The notes: generated from the sequence alone by a model not told the origin. Positions 16,519 through 25,105 are shown, counted from the stretch's first letter. The stretch: DNA of 64,000 bases from Leadbetterella sp964489955 (GCA_964489955.1 CAZBAV010000007.1:35364-99363), one strand, 5' to 3'. Translations and numbers: made by a program.

Positions 16519-18411
16519 TTAGTATGCTCTTACCAGTTTACCCTCCATAAAGTTCACAAAGGCTTTGTTTACCACTTTGTTACCTCCCGGAGTCGGGTAA
16601 TTTCCTGTAAAGTACCAATCTCCTAAATGGTTCGGGCTGGCGGCATTTAGGTTCTCTACAGACTGAAACACCACCGCTACCTCTGCCTGTATACCTACTG
16701 GCGATATAATTTCGGCAACTTTGTCAGACAACTCATCATCCGTAAATAAATCAAAGAGCTCTTTAACTAAATTTTTCTTTTTGATTTCTTCCGTGTCCTG
16801 TATTTCTATAATTCGGTTATAAACCTCATCTTTCTTATGATCTAAACCACGCTCTTTAAGCAATTCCAACATAGCCCTGAAAGCAACAAACTCTTTAACC
16901 TTAGACATATCTATGCCATAACAGTCTGGGTAGCGAATTTGCGGTGCGGAAGAAACAATGACTATCTTCTTTGGCCCCAGTTTGTCTAGTAGGCGTAAGA
17001 TACTTTTTTCTAGCGTAGTTCCTCTTACTATAGAATCATCTATAATAACCAAGGTGTCAATATCACGACGGATAACGCTATGGGTCATTTCATATACATG
17101 TGACACCATTTCTTGTCTGTCGGCATCGTTAGCTATGAAAGTACGTAGTTTCACATCTTTTGAAACCAACTTTTCGAATCTCGGCTTAAAGTCAAGAACT
17201 TTTGCCAGTTCCTCTTCGCTCAAACTACCCGAAAGAATTCTTTCTTTTCGCCAAGTAGAAAGATATTGTTCTACCCCTTCTACCATTCCATAAAATGCCA
17301 CTTCGGCGGTATTAGGAATGTACGAAAAAACGGTATTTTCCAGATCGTAATTTATTTCTTTTAAAATCTGGGGGATAAGTCTTTTACCCAGTTCTTTCCT
17401 TTCTGCATAAATAGCAGGATCTGAGCCTCTTGAGAAATAAATTCGCTCGAAACTACATGATTTTTTTGCTATTCTTGGTAAAATGGTATGTTCAGCAAAA
17501 TCCCCTTTCTTATTAATAATCAAAGCATTACCTGGCGTAACCTCTAATATGTCAGTATATTTAGCACCAAAAGCCGCCTTGATAGCTACTCTTTCTGATG
17601 CCACCACTACCACTTCATCATCATACCAATAGTATGCTGGTCGGATACCCGCAGGGTCTCTAACCACAAAAGCAGCCCCGAAACCGGTAATACCAGCCAT
17701 GGCGTAGCCTCCATCAAAATCACGGCATGAGCGATAAAGTACCCGCTGCATATCCATGTTGTTTTCTATGACATCACTCAGTTCCGGATTTTCGTATTGT
17801 CCCTTAAACTGCTCAAAAATCCTTTGGTTTTCTTCATCAAGGAAATGTCCAATTTTCTCTAAAACCGTTATGGTATCTCCCGAGTCTTTTGGATGTTGAC
17901 CGAGTTGCACAAGTTTATTAAAAAGCTCTTCCGCATTGGTCATGTTAAAGTTCCCCGCTACGACCAGATTACGACTCCTCCAGTTACTTTGGCGTAACAT
18001 AGGATGGCAGTTTTCTATCTCATTCTTACCGTGTGTCCCGTAACGTAGGTGACCTAACCAAACTTCACCTGTAAAAGCGGCATTTTCCATTAACCAATCC
18101 GCATCTTTCAGCTTTGTCGGGTTGTTTTTTTGTATCTCAATAAACTTGTCGTTTACTTTCTTGAAAATATCCACAACCGGGCGGTCCTCTACAGACCTGT
18201 ATCTACTAATATACCTCTTCCCTGGCGGAACCTTGAGTTTCACATTGGCAACACCAACCCCGTCCTGCCCACGGTTAGTTTGTTTTTCCATCAAAACATA
18301 CATTTTATTCACAGCATACAGCGGTGAGCCGTATTTTTCAATATAGTATTCTAATGGCTTACGAAGACGTATCATCGCTATACCGCACTCATGTTTTATT
18401 GGATCGCTCAT
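16519..18411 (-). CDS. purF: Amidophosphoribosyltransferase, long Bacteroidota form
   Basis: First committed enzyme of purine synthesis: glutamine + PRPP to phosphoribosylamine. From the ATG at 18411 it has 630 residues and starts MSDPIKHECGIAMIRL; C10 would become the N-terminal nucleophile after propeptide removal. The glutaminase domain shows NRGQDGVG and GHLRYGTHG, and the PRPP loop is VIIDDSIVRGTTLE. It is longer than the E. coli enzyme (about 505), with insertions typical of the Bacteroidota type. A longer frame to 18462 adds 17 AT-encoded residues and is not favoured. A GAACTTTG element at 18432-18439 (minus) may be the -7. Confidence 0.88.
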   Translation of the reverse strand: MSDPIKHECGIAMIRLRKPLEYYIEKYGSPLYAVNKMYVLMEKQTNRGQDGVGVANVKLKVPPGKRYISRYRSVEDRPVVDIFKKVNDKFIEIQKNNPTKLKDADWLMENAAFTGEVWLGHLRYGTHGKNEIENCHPMLRQSNWRSRNLVVAGNFNMTNAEELFNKLVQLGQHPKDSGDTITVLEKIGHFLDEENQRIFEQFKGQYENPELSDVIENNMDMQRVLYRSCRDFDGGYAMAGITGFGAAFVVRDPAGIRPAYYWYDDEVVVVASERVAIKAAFGAKYTDILEVTPGNALIINKKGDFAEHTILPRIAKKSCSFERIYFSRGSDPAIYAERKELGKRLIPQILKEINYDLENTVFSYIPNTAEVAFYGMVEGVEQYLSTWRKERILSGSLSEEELAKVLDFKPRFEKLVSKDVKLRTFIANDADRQEMVSHVYEMTHSVIRRDIDTLVIIDDSIVRGTTLEKSILRLLDKLGPKKIVIVSSAPQIRYPDCYGIDMSKVKEFVAFRAMLELLKERGLDHKKDEVYNRIIEIQDTEEIKKKNLVKELFDLFTDDELSDKVAEIISPVGIQAEVAVVFQSVENLNAASPNHLGDWYFTGNYPTPGGNKVVNKAFVNFMEGKLVRAY

Positions 18412-18620
18412 GTAATTAAAAATAAACTGTACAAAGTTCTTAATAATTAATTCCTGCCACAAGTAATTCTTACCCGATTATTCTTTTCCTCCTAAAAGAA
18501 AATTTTCTCAGAAAAAATTATGTTAATCACATAACAGTTTTTTTTACCCGCTTATTCCATAAATATGATTTTTTTTGGCAAGGTTCTCTGTCAGAACAAA
18601 AAAAAGACTTGTATAATGCC

Positions 18621-18628
18621 TATATTTG
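18621..18628 (+). promoter_or_regulatory. -7 element of the helicase promoter, overlapping a false start
   Basis: TATATTTG is a perfect TAnnTTTG. Transcription should begin near 18635, downstream of the ATG at 18626, which therefore cannot be the start. Confidence 0.55.
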
Positions 18629-18673
18629 AAAATCATAGCCTATGGATATTACACAAAAACAGAGACTACCATA

Positions 18674-19900
18674 TTGAAATTCAGAGATTTTAACTTAAAT
18701 AAAGACATAATTGAAGCCATAGAGGCTATGAATTATGAAAACGCCACTCCTGTACAAGAAAAATCCATCCCTGCTATATTAGAAGGAAAAGATCTGCTGG
18801 CATGTGCCCAAACGGGTACCGGAAAAACAGCGGCCTTCCTTATTCCAATTTTGAGTTTACTTTCCCAGGAAAATAATGAGGGCGTTTCTACCTTAATCTT
18901 AGTTCCCACACGTGAGTTGGCAAAACAAATTGATGAGCAGATAGAAGGACTTGGCTATTATGTAGGTGCTACCAGCTTAGCAATATATGGAGGCGGAAAA
19001 GGCGAGAATTGGGATCAACAACGTACCGCACTCACTGATGGTGCCGATATTATCATTGCTACACCGGGTAGGCTAATGGCTCACATGAATTCTGGCAAGA
19101 TAAATTTTAATTTCCTAAAGAGATTGGTGCTGGATGAGGCAGACAAAATGTTGGACATGGGTTTTATGGATGACATCATGTTCGTGATTAAACATTTGCC
19201 TGAGAACAGGCAAAACCTCTTGTTTTCTGCTACTATGCCCGAAAAGATAAGAAATTTCGCAAAACGTATTCTTACAGCACCAGAAGAAATAAGTCTTTCT
19301 ATTTCTAAACCAGCCGAAAAAATAGACCAAAGATTCTACCTTGCTAGTGATGAACAAAAGCTACCTTTACTACTAGAATTACTGAAACCTTTTAAAACCC
19401 AAACTGCAATTATATTTTCTTCACAAAAAACCCAAATACCTAAAATCATTAGAGGTTTGGCAAGAAATCATATAAAAGCCATGGGGGTTTCGTCAGATGT
19501 TGAACAAGACCAACGCGAGGAAGCCCTAAGGGATTTTAAAGCCGGAAAATATAATGTTTTAGTAGCTACAGACGTATTATCTAGGGGAATTGATATTACA
19601 AACCTAAATTTGGTGGTTAATTATGATATACCACGAGATGCGGAAGACTATATACATAGAATAGGACGTACGGCGAGAGCCGATACAGATGGGGTTTCTG
19701 TGACATTGGTTTCTGGCAAGGATGGAAAACAAATAAAAGCTATTGAGACGCTATTGGAAAAAACCGTTGAACTGCGACAGGTTACCGAGGAATTGGGCTT
19801 AGGGGCTGCTCCGGAATGGAGGCCTTTTGTGAAGAACAAAAAACCGCAGAATAAACAGAAGAAGTTTAAGAGACCAATGGCAAAAAAAAATAAAGAATGA
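18674..19900 (+). CDS. DEAD-box RNA helicase, RhlE-like
   Basis: ATP-dependent RNA helicase likely used in ribosome assembly or mRNA turnover. The 408-residue core has the Q motif (FNLNKDIIEAIEAM, then TPVQEKSIP), Walker A AQTGTGKTA, PTRELA, DEAD box DEADKML, SAT, and the second RecA domain ending IHRIGRTARA, with a lysine-rich tail. The start is a TTG at 18674 (family N terminus KFRDFNLNK), because the nearest ATG upstream lies inside the promoter and the next one downstream would remove the Q motif. Its stop overlaps the start of the next gene (ATGA). Confidence 0.88.
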   Translation: MKFRDFNLNKDIIEAIEAMNYENATPVQEKSIPAILEGKDLLACAQTGTGKTAAFLIPILSLLSQENNEGVSTLILVPTRELAKQIDEQIEGLGYYVGATSLAIYGGGKGENWDQQRTALTDGADIIIATPGRLMAHMNSGKINFNFLKRLVLDEADKMLDMGFMDDIMFVIKHLPENRQNLLFSATMPEKIRNFAKRILTAPEEISLSISKPAEKIDQRFYLASDEQKLPLLLELLKPFKTQTAIIFSSQKTQIPKIIRGLARNHIKAMGVSSDVEQDQREEALRDFKAGKYNVLVATDVLSRGIDITNLNLVVNYDIPRDAEDYIHRIGRTARADTDGVSVTLVSGKDGKQIKAIETLLEKTVELRQVTEELGLGAAPEWRPFVKNKKPQNKQKKFKRPMAKKNKE

Positions 19901-20973
19901 GTATTTCGAATAATTTTCTGGTTATCATGGCCGGAGGAGTGGGCACACGTTTTTGGCCATTTAGCAGACAATCTTACCCTAAACAGTTCCATGATATTTT
20001 GGGTACTGGCAGGACCCTTTTACAGCAAACAGCAGAACGCTTTGATGGTATCTGTCCGCCTGAGAACATATATATTGTTACTTCTGAGGAGTATTATGAT
20101 ATCACCAAAGAGCAACTACCTTTTTTATCTGATGATCAAATCTTACTAGAACCAAGCAGGAGGAACACCGCTCCGTGTATTGCTTACGCTTGTTATAAGA
20201 TTGAAAAAATTAACCCGGAAGCCAACATTGTGGTAGCTCCAGCCGACCACATAATCCTTAAAGAAGAAGAATTTAAAAGTAGAATTAGCCTGGCTCTAGA
20301 CTACTCCAAAACGCAGGATGTGCTTGTAACTTTAGGTATAAAACCCACTAGACCAGACACAGGATATGGCTACATCCAGTTTAATGATACAGAAGAAGGT
20401 GAAGTTAAAAAAGTAAAGACCTTTACAGAAAAACCTAATCTGGAGTTTGCAAAAATGTTTATTTCCAGTGGTGATTATGTCTGGAACGGTGGCATTTTTG
20501 TATGGAATTTGCAAACTATCACCAATGCATTTGATACCTTTTTACCCGAAATTGCAGATGCATTCCGGGAATCACAGGATAGTTTCTTTACAGATAAAGA
20601 AAAGGATACTTTAGCAATGGCCTACCAAAGATGCCGTGCGATTTCAATTGATAACGGCATAATGGAAAAGGCCGAAAATGTCTTTGTGGTTTTATCTGAT
20701 ATTGGTTGGTCTGATTTAGGTACATGGAAATCTTTATATGAAAACTCCCCAAAAGATGAATCAGACAATGTAGTAGCTTGCCAATCGCTCTTAATAAACG
20801 TAGAAGATAGTATTATAAAAGCTAGCAAAGACAAGTTGGTGGTGGTAAAAGATTTAAAAGGTTACATTGTGGCAGAATATGATAATGTACTGATGATTTG
20901 CCCAAAGGACGACGAACAGATGGTAAAACAGTTTGTGGCTAAGGCAGAGGAGTTTGGGAAGAGATACATTTAA
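19897..20973 (+). CDS. manC: Mannose-1-phosphate guanylyltransferase
   Basis: Makes GDP-mannose from mannose-1-phosphate and GTP for surface polysaccharides. The 358-residue nucleotidyltransferase begins with AGGVGTRFWPFSR, the pyrophosphorylase loop, followed by PKQFHDIL, and has VAPADHII, FTEKP and WNGGIFVW. It lacks the C-terminal isomerase domain of bifunctional ManC enzymes. Translation is coupled to the helicase through a 4-nt ATGA overlap, and the Crp/Fnr-type gene starts only 8 nt after its stop, so all three are probably one transcript. Confidence 0.92.
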   Translation: MSISNNFLVIMAGGVGTRFWPFSRQSYPKQFHDILGTGRTLLQQTAERFDGICPPENIYIVTSEEYYDITKEQLPFLSDDQILLEPSRRNTAPCIAYACYKIEKINPEANIVVAPADHIILKEEEFKSRISLALDYSKTQDVLVTLGIKPTRPDTGYGYIQFNDTEEGEVKKVKTFTEKPNLEFAKMFISSGDYVWNGGIFVWNLQTITNAFDTFLPEIADAFRESQDSFFTDKEKDTLAMAYQRCRAISIDNGIMEKAENVFVVLSDIGWSDLGTWKSLYENSPKDESDNVVACQSLLINVEDSIIKASKDKLVVVKDLKGYIVAEYDNVLMICPKDDEQMVKQFVAKAEEFGKRYI

Positions 20974-20981
20974 CAGGTTTT

Positions 20982-21608
20982 ATGGACGGGTTGGAGCAAA
21001 TATCTGAGTTTAAATCCTCTGCAGAATTAAGGGAGAAATTATATAAGTATAGCATCATAAAGAAGTATGAGGCAGGAAGGGTGGTATTGGATGAGAATGC
21101 CCACATTAGGTCTATACCCATAGTAACCAAAGGCGTAATGCGTGTCATACGCACCGAGGAAGACGGACGGGAAATACTACTATATTATATTAAAGCCGGT
21201 GAAAGTTGTATTATGTCCTTCCTTGGCGGAATGCATAACGACACCAGCAAGGTAAAAGCAGAGGTAGAAGAAGATGCCGAAATCCTTTTTCTGCCCATGG
21301 ACAAGGTTTCCCTTTTCATTAAGGAACACCCAGAATGGCTCGATTATATTTTCAGGCTATACCACAAACGATTTGAGGAGCTTTTAGAAATAGTGAATGA
21401 TATAGCTTTTAAAAAAGTAGATGAAAGACTCTTAGAACTCTTGTATAAAAAAAGGGATTTAACCCAATCAAACACCATTCTCACCACTCACGAACAACTT
21501 GCCAATGAACTAGGTACAGCTCGGGTGGTCATCTCACGACTATTAAAAAAGTTAGAAGAAAATAATGAAGTACAACTTGGTAGAAATAAGATTGTAATAA
21601 ACAATTGA
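20982..21608 (+). CDS. Crp/Fnr-family transcription regulator, candidate activator of the sulfur regulon
   Basis: A 208-residue regulator. The cyclic-nucleotide-binding-like beta-roll (residues ~25-115) is followed by a long dimerisation helix and a C-terminal winged helix with recognition helix region TARVVISRLLKKLE. It lacks the FNR iron-sulfur cysteine set; C76 (GESCIMSF) is the only cysteine in the protein. In the recognition helix, the position of FNR Glu209 is a valine while Ser-Arg is kept, so its half-site should differ from the FNR one. The gene lies directly before a sulfur locus whose four promoters share a 5-4-5 site (GTAAC-N4-GTnnC). Control of that locus is inferred from position and geometry. 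Its own transcription probably comes from upstream. Confidence 0.88.
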   Translation: MDGLEQISEFKSSAELREKLYKYSIIKKYEAGRVVLDENAHIRSIPIVTKGVMRVIRTEEDGREILLYYIKAGESCIMSFLGGMHNDTSKVKAEVEEDAEILFLPMDKVSLFIKEHPEWLDYIFRLYHKRFEELLEIVNDIAFKKVDERLLELLYKKRDLTQSNTILTTHEQLANELGTARVVISRLLKKLEENNEVQLGRNKIVINN

Positions 21609-21620
21609 AGCTAACAAGCC

Positions 21621-21974
21621 ATGAAAAACAAACTAATCTATGAGAAATCGTACGACTTGTCGGTTTCTGTGATAGAACTTTACAAAGAATTAACAACCAA
21701 CCGAAGAGAGTACATTATGTCAAAAAAACTCCTGCGGTGTGGAACCTCAGTGGGAGCACTGGTTACTGAAGCAGGTTTTGCGAAAGATAGCCATGATTTT
21801 GATGCAAAAATGCATGAGGCAATTAAAGAAGTACACGAAGTTGGCTACTGGATAAACCTCCTCAAAGACACTTCTTATTTAGCCATGGAACACTATGAAC
21901 TTTTCCATGGAGAGGTAAATGAAATTTATAGCCTTCTACTAAAAGCCAGGGAAGATGGTGGACTTTACCAGTAA
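21621..21974 (+). CDS. Four-helix-bundle protein (23S rRNA intervening-sequence protein family)
   Basis: A 117-residue all-helical protein with the family pattern: YEKSYDLSVSVIELYKEL, then RRCGTSVGA-like LLRCGTSVGALVTEAGFAKD, and a C-terminal helix AMEHYELFHGEVNEIYSLL. Relatives were first seen in insertions within 23S rRNA genes, but many are free-standing as here. The molecular role is unknown. The gene begins 12 nt after the Crp/Fnr gene and ends just before the first sulfur-regulon promoter, so it is likely co-transcribed with the regulator. Confidence 0.8.
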   Translation: MKNKLIYEKSYDLSVSVIELYKELTTNRREYIMSKKLLRCGTSVGALVTEAGFAKDSHDFDAKMHEAIKEVHEVGYWINLLKDTSYLAMEHYELFHGEVNEIYSLLLKAREDGGLYQ

Positions 21975-21984
21975 ATTTCTTTAG

Positions 21985-22029
21985 TGTAACAAAAGTAACT
22001 GTAGGCCTTCCTGTTAACCGTGAAATTTG
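21985..22029 (+). promoter_or_regulatory. Sulfur-regulon promoter 1 (activator site + -7), drives the TauE/SafE gene
   Basis: GTAAC-AAAA-GTAAC at 21986-21999, a 22-nt spacer, then GAAATTTG at 22022-22029. It has the same layout as three other promoters at 23242, 25106 and 27765. The site centre is 29.5 nt upstream of the first base of the -7 element, matching a class II Crp/Fnr position. Confidence 0.72.
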
Positions 22030-22054
22030 TAGTTGAAACTAATTTTCAACTCTT

Positions 22055-22849
22055 ATGGACGTAGCAGGGTATATTTCATCCATTTTTATTGGCATAGCAC
22101 TAGGGCTTATTGGTGGTGGCGGGAGCATTCTTACGGTTCCGGTTTTGGTTTACCTGTTTGGTATTAATCCGGTTCTGGCTACCGCTTATTCGTTATCTAT
22201 TGTGGGTACTACCAGTATGGTGGGCTCTGCTTCTTATTTCAAACAAGGTCTGGTAAATATAAAGACTGCCGTAATTTTTGGTATCCCTTCTATAGTGGCT
22301 GTTTTTCTTACCCGTGCCTACCTGGTACCCGCTATACCGGAACACATTTTTAGTATTGGTAGCTTTGAGGTTTCCAAAAGTATGCTTTTAATGCTACTTT
22401 TTGCACTGCTTATGGTTTTTGCTTCTTATAGCATGATAAAGAAAGAGATGAAACCAGAGGAATCGCCCAAAGAAAAACAAGTCTTCAACTATCCCTTGAT
22501 TTTATTGGAAGGAACAGTCGTCGGTATCCTTACCGGCTTGGTTGGAGCCGGAGGTGGATTTTTGATTATCCCAGCTTTGGTAATACTAAGTAAACTGCCC
22601 ATGAAAGAGGCGGTAGGTACATCTTTAGTAATTATTGCAGCAAAATCGTTAATAGGTTTCTTTGGCGAAAGTAACGATACCATCATAGACTGGCTGTTCT
22701 TAGCGAAAGTCACAGCATTTGCCATATTGGGAATCTTCTTGGGTATGAAACTTTCGAAAAAGATTGATGGCGACAAGCTTAAGCCAGCGTTCGGTTGGTT
22801 TGTGCTTATTATGGGCATTTATATTATTCTAAAAGAGACCGTGCTATAG
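22055..22849 (+). CDS. TauE/SafE-family sulfite/organosulfur exporter
   Basis: A 264-residue membrane protein with about eight helices in two related halves; each half has a glycine-rich start, GLIGGGGSILTVPVLVYL near residue 17 and GLVGAGGGFLIIPALVIL near residue 160. Family members export sulfite, sulfoacetate or other sulfur anions. Here it sits in a persulfide/thiosulfate locus and has its own promoter with the shared activator site. In Staphylococcus, a tauE gene accompanies cstB under persulfide control, a useful parallel. The substrate is inferred. Confidence 0.88.
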   Translation: MDVAGYISSIFIGIALGLIGGGGSILTVPVLVYLFGINPVLATAYSLSIVGTTSMVGSASYFKQGLVNIKTAVIFGIPSIVAVFLTRAYLVPAIPEHIFSIGSFEVSKSMLLMLLFALLMVFASYSMIKKEMKPEESPKEKQVFNYPLILLEGTVVGILTGLVGAGGGFLIIPALVILSKLPMKEAVGTSLVIIAAKSLIGFFGESNDTIIDWLFLAKVTAFAILGIFLGMKLSKKIDGDKLKPAFGWFVLIMGIYIILKETVL

Positions 22850-23241
22850 AATAGTAACAGCTGTAGTTTGCTTCAGCAAGTAAAAGTGTACCTAGAATAT
22901 AAATAGCTAATATTAAACCACATATAGACAATAGATTAAGGTGACATAAGACATGCAAACATGCTTCACATAGCTATTGTGTTAAAAATCAATTTTTCTC
23001 TTTTTTAATTTTCATCTATGTGGTTTAAAAATATTCGCTTAAGTAAACTACAGCCAATTGTAATTGATAAGCAGCTGAAAATCAGCCTTGAATTTTATAG
23101 AATACAGGAATTTGCATCTCTACTTTCTCTATCTATAATTCAATACAAATATATAAAAATCAGAGTCTTATACTATTTGTGGCAACATGGAAAATCTCTT
23201 CATCAACAATTAGCTACCTGTTCTTAGAAGTTCTTTTCCTC
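22850..23241. other. Non-coding region with nested inverted repeats
   Basis: Around 390 bases with no credible gene. A 69-codon frame at 23018 has no family features and starts inside one repeat arm. The region holds the nested inverted repeat described at 22861-23053. Confidence 0.5.
22861..23053. repeat. Nested imperfect inverted repeats, possible MITE or structured RNA
   Basis: The outer arms CTGTAGTTTGCTT (22861-22873) and AAGTAAACTACAG (23041-23053) match at 12 of 13 positions. The inner arms TTAAACCACATATAG (22913-22927) and CTATGTGGTTTAA (23016-23028) pair with a 2-nt bulge. There is no second copy in the window and no clear target-site duplication. Confidence 0.45.
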
Positions 23242-23286
23242 TGTAACAAAAGTAGCTGTACTTGTCCTTTCTGAATCCGAACTTTG
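23242..23286 (+). promoter_or_regulatory. Sulfur-regulon promoter 2, drives the CstB-like gene
   Basis: GTAAC-AAAA-GTAGC at 23243-23256, a 22-nt spacer, GAACTTTG at 23279-23286. The ATG is 23 nt further on. Confidence 0.72.
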
Positions 23287-23308
23287 CATAAGAATTAATA
23301 AAATAACA

Positions 23309-24712
23309 ATGAAAATAGAACAAATTTATACGGGCTGTTTAGCTCAAGGGGCATATTACATTACATCTAATGGAGAGGCTGCCATTATAGATCCGCTTCG
23401 CGAGACCCAACCTTATCTAGACAGATTGGCTAAAGACGGAGTAACATTAAAGTTCATTTTTGAAACACATTTCCATGCCGATTTCGTGAGCGGCCACGTA
23501 GATCTTAGCAAGTCTACAGGAGCTCCGATTGTGTACGGACCAACCGCCAAACCGGAGTTTGAGTCTATTATGGCGGAAGACAACCAAATCTTTGAAATAG
23601 GAAATGTAAGAATTAAAGTTTTACATACGCCTGGACACACCATGGAAAGCTCCTGTTTCTTACTTATTGATGAAAACGGCAAAGAAACAGCCTTGTTTAG
23701 TGGAGATACTCTGTTCCTAGGAGATGTGGGCAGGCCGGATTTAGCACAAAAAGCGGCTAATCTTACTCAGGAGCAGCTGGCAGGCTTATTATATGATAGC
23801 CTCTATCACAAAATTCTGCCTTTATCAGATGACATAACAGTTTATCCTGCTCACGGAGCGGGTTCGGCTTGTGGTAAAAATATGATGAAAGAAACCTTAG
23901 ACAGTCTGGGTAACCAAAAAAAGGTAAACTACGCTTTAAACCAAAAGACAAAAGAAGACTTTATTAAGGCAGTTACAGACGGCCTATTGCCTCCGCCAAT
24001 GTATTTTGGGATGAACGTAGCTATGAACAAGAAAGGCTACGATAGTTTCGAGAGGGTTTTAAACCAAGGCATGGCCGCACTTACACCTGAAGAATTTGAA
24101 CTGGCAGCTGAAGCCAGCGGTGCTTTGATATTGGACACCCGTAGTGATAAAGAATTTGCAAAAGGCTTTATCCCACAGTCGGTAAACATTGGTTTAAATG
24201 GAGATTTTGCACCTTGGGTAGGAGCTTTGATAGTAGATGTAAAACAACCTATTCTTTTGGTCTCTGAACCTGGCAGTGAAGAAGAAACGGTGACTCGTCT
24301 CAGTCGAGTGGGTTTTGATAACGTGCTGGGCCACTTAAAAGGTGGGTTTGCTGCTTGGGACAAAGAAACTGACTCTGTAAACCGCATTACTGCAGAACAG
24401 TTCTCTTTGGAAATTAAAATCGGGGAAAGTGTAATAGTGGATGTACGAAAAGAAAGCGAATACGCAGCAGAACATGTAGAAGACGCATATAGTAAACCAT
24501 TGGCTTATATGAATGATTGGATAAAGGATATTAATCCTCAAGAGCATTTTTACCTGCATTGTGCAGGCGGTTATAGAAGCATGATGGCAGCAAGTATTTT
24601 GCTAGGTAGAGGTTACAGGAATTTCTCGGAAATAGAAGGAGGCTTTAATGCGATAAGCAAGACAGAGGTTCCCAAAACGGATTTCGTATGTCAAAGCAAA
24701 GTTTTAGGTTAA
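23309..24712 (+). CDS. CstB-like persulfide dioxygenase fused to two rhodanese domains
   Basis: Three-domain enzyme of sulfane-sulfur detoxification, cytoplasmic. Residues 1-240 are a metallo-beta-lactamase fold of the ETHE1/persulfide dioxygenase type: ETHFHADFVSG with H54, HTPGHT with H110, and SGDTLF with D133 as likely non-heme iron ligands. Residues ~260-355 are a rhodanese-homology domain whose loop (LLVSEPGSEEET) has no cysteine. Residues ~362-455 are a second rhodanese with active-loop C418 (HCAGGYRS). The order dioxygenase, inactive rhodanese, active rhodanese is that of S. aureus CstB, which oxidises persulfides to thiosulfate. The length of 467 fits. It has its own regulon promoter and precedes a single-domain rhodanese. 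Confidence 0.9.
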   Translation: MKIEQIYTGCLAQGAYYITSNGEAAIIDPLRETQPYLDRLAKDGVTLKFIFETHFHADFVSGHVDLSKSTGAPIVYGPTAKPEFESIMAEDNQIFEIGNVRIKVLHTPGHTMESSCFLLIDENGKETALFSGDTLFLGDVGRPDLAQKAANLTQEQLAGLLYDSLYHKILPLSDDITVYPAHGAGSACGKNMMKETLDSLGNQKKVNYALNQKTKEDFIKAVTDGLLPPPMYFGMNVAMNKKGYDSFERVLNQGMAALTPEEFELAAEASGALILDTRSDKEFAKGFIPQSVNIGLNGDFAPWVGALIVDVKQPILLVSEPGSEEETVTRLSRVGFDNVLGHLKGGFAAWDKETDSVNRITAEQFSLEIKIGESVIVDVRKESEYAAEHVEDAYSKPLAYMNDWIKDINPQEHFYLHCAGGYRSMMAASILLGRGYRNFSEIEGGFNAISKTEVPKTDFVCQSKVLG

Positions 24713-24729
24713 TAATAATAGCAATTATT

Positions 24730-25044
24730 ATGTTCGGATTATTCAAAAGTTTATTGGGCGGAGTAGACAACGCCAAACTACAAGAAGCCATTGAAAAGGG
24801 AGCTTTTTTAATGGATGTACGCACCCCGGCTGAGTTTGCAGGAGGAAGTGTAAAAGGGGCTGTAAACATTCCTTTAGACAAAGTACAAAGCCAGCTTAAC
24901 CAGTTAAAAAACAAGGAAATCATAGTAGTTTTTTGTCGCAGCGGTAATCGTAGCAGTCAAGCTAAAAGTATTTTGGAGCGTAGTGGCTTTACCAATGTAG
25001 TAAACGGAGGAACTTGGCAGAATGTGAGAGAAGCTGCTAAATAA
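24730..25044 (+). CDS. Single-domain rhodanese sulfurtransferase
   Basis: A 104-residue rhodanese with the active loop VFCRSGNRSSQ, catalytic C69, and the structural motif DVRTPAEFAGGSVKGAVNIP. It would move sulfane sulfur between carriers, probably for the CstB-like enzyme encoded just upstream. The ATG at 24730 (MFGLFKSLLGG) matches how relatives begin and lies 17 nt after the preceding stop. An alternative ATG at 24688 would overlap the upstream gene by 25 nt and add a short hydrophobic stretch that could anchor it. It is most likely in one transcript with 23309. Confidence 0.88.
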   Translation: MFGLFKSLLGGVDNAKLQEAIEKGAFLMDVRTPAEFAGGSVKGAVNIPLDKVQSQLNQLKNKEIIVVFCRSGNRSSQAKSILERSGFTNVVNGGTWQNVREAAK

Positions 25045-25105
25045 ATAGCTGAAAGAGACTAAAAAAAAGAGATAGCTTAAAAGGGGTGTAGAGACTGGTA
25101 GCTTA

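Noticed and set aside
18432..18474. Possible fifth sulfur-type activator site (GTAAG-AATT-ACTTG) before purF
   Set aside because: The spacer to the GAACTTTG element is not 22 nt, the second half-site does not fit, and the gene is unrelated to sulfur.
18518..18534. Palindrome TTATGT-N5-ACATAA between purF and the helicase gene
   Set aside because: Short, AT-rich and single; likely chance in this divergent region.
23018..23227. 69-codon frame in the non-coding gap before the CstB-like gene
   Set aside because: It begins inside an inverted-repeat arm, has no domain features or signal peptide, and no suitable promoter.
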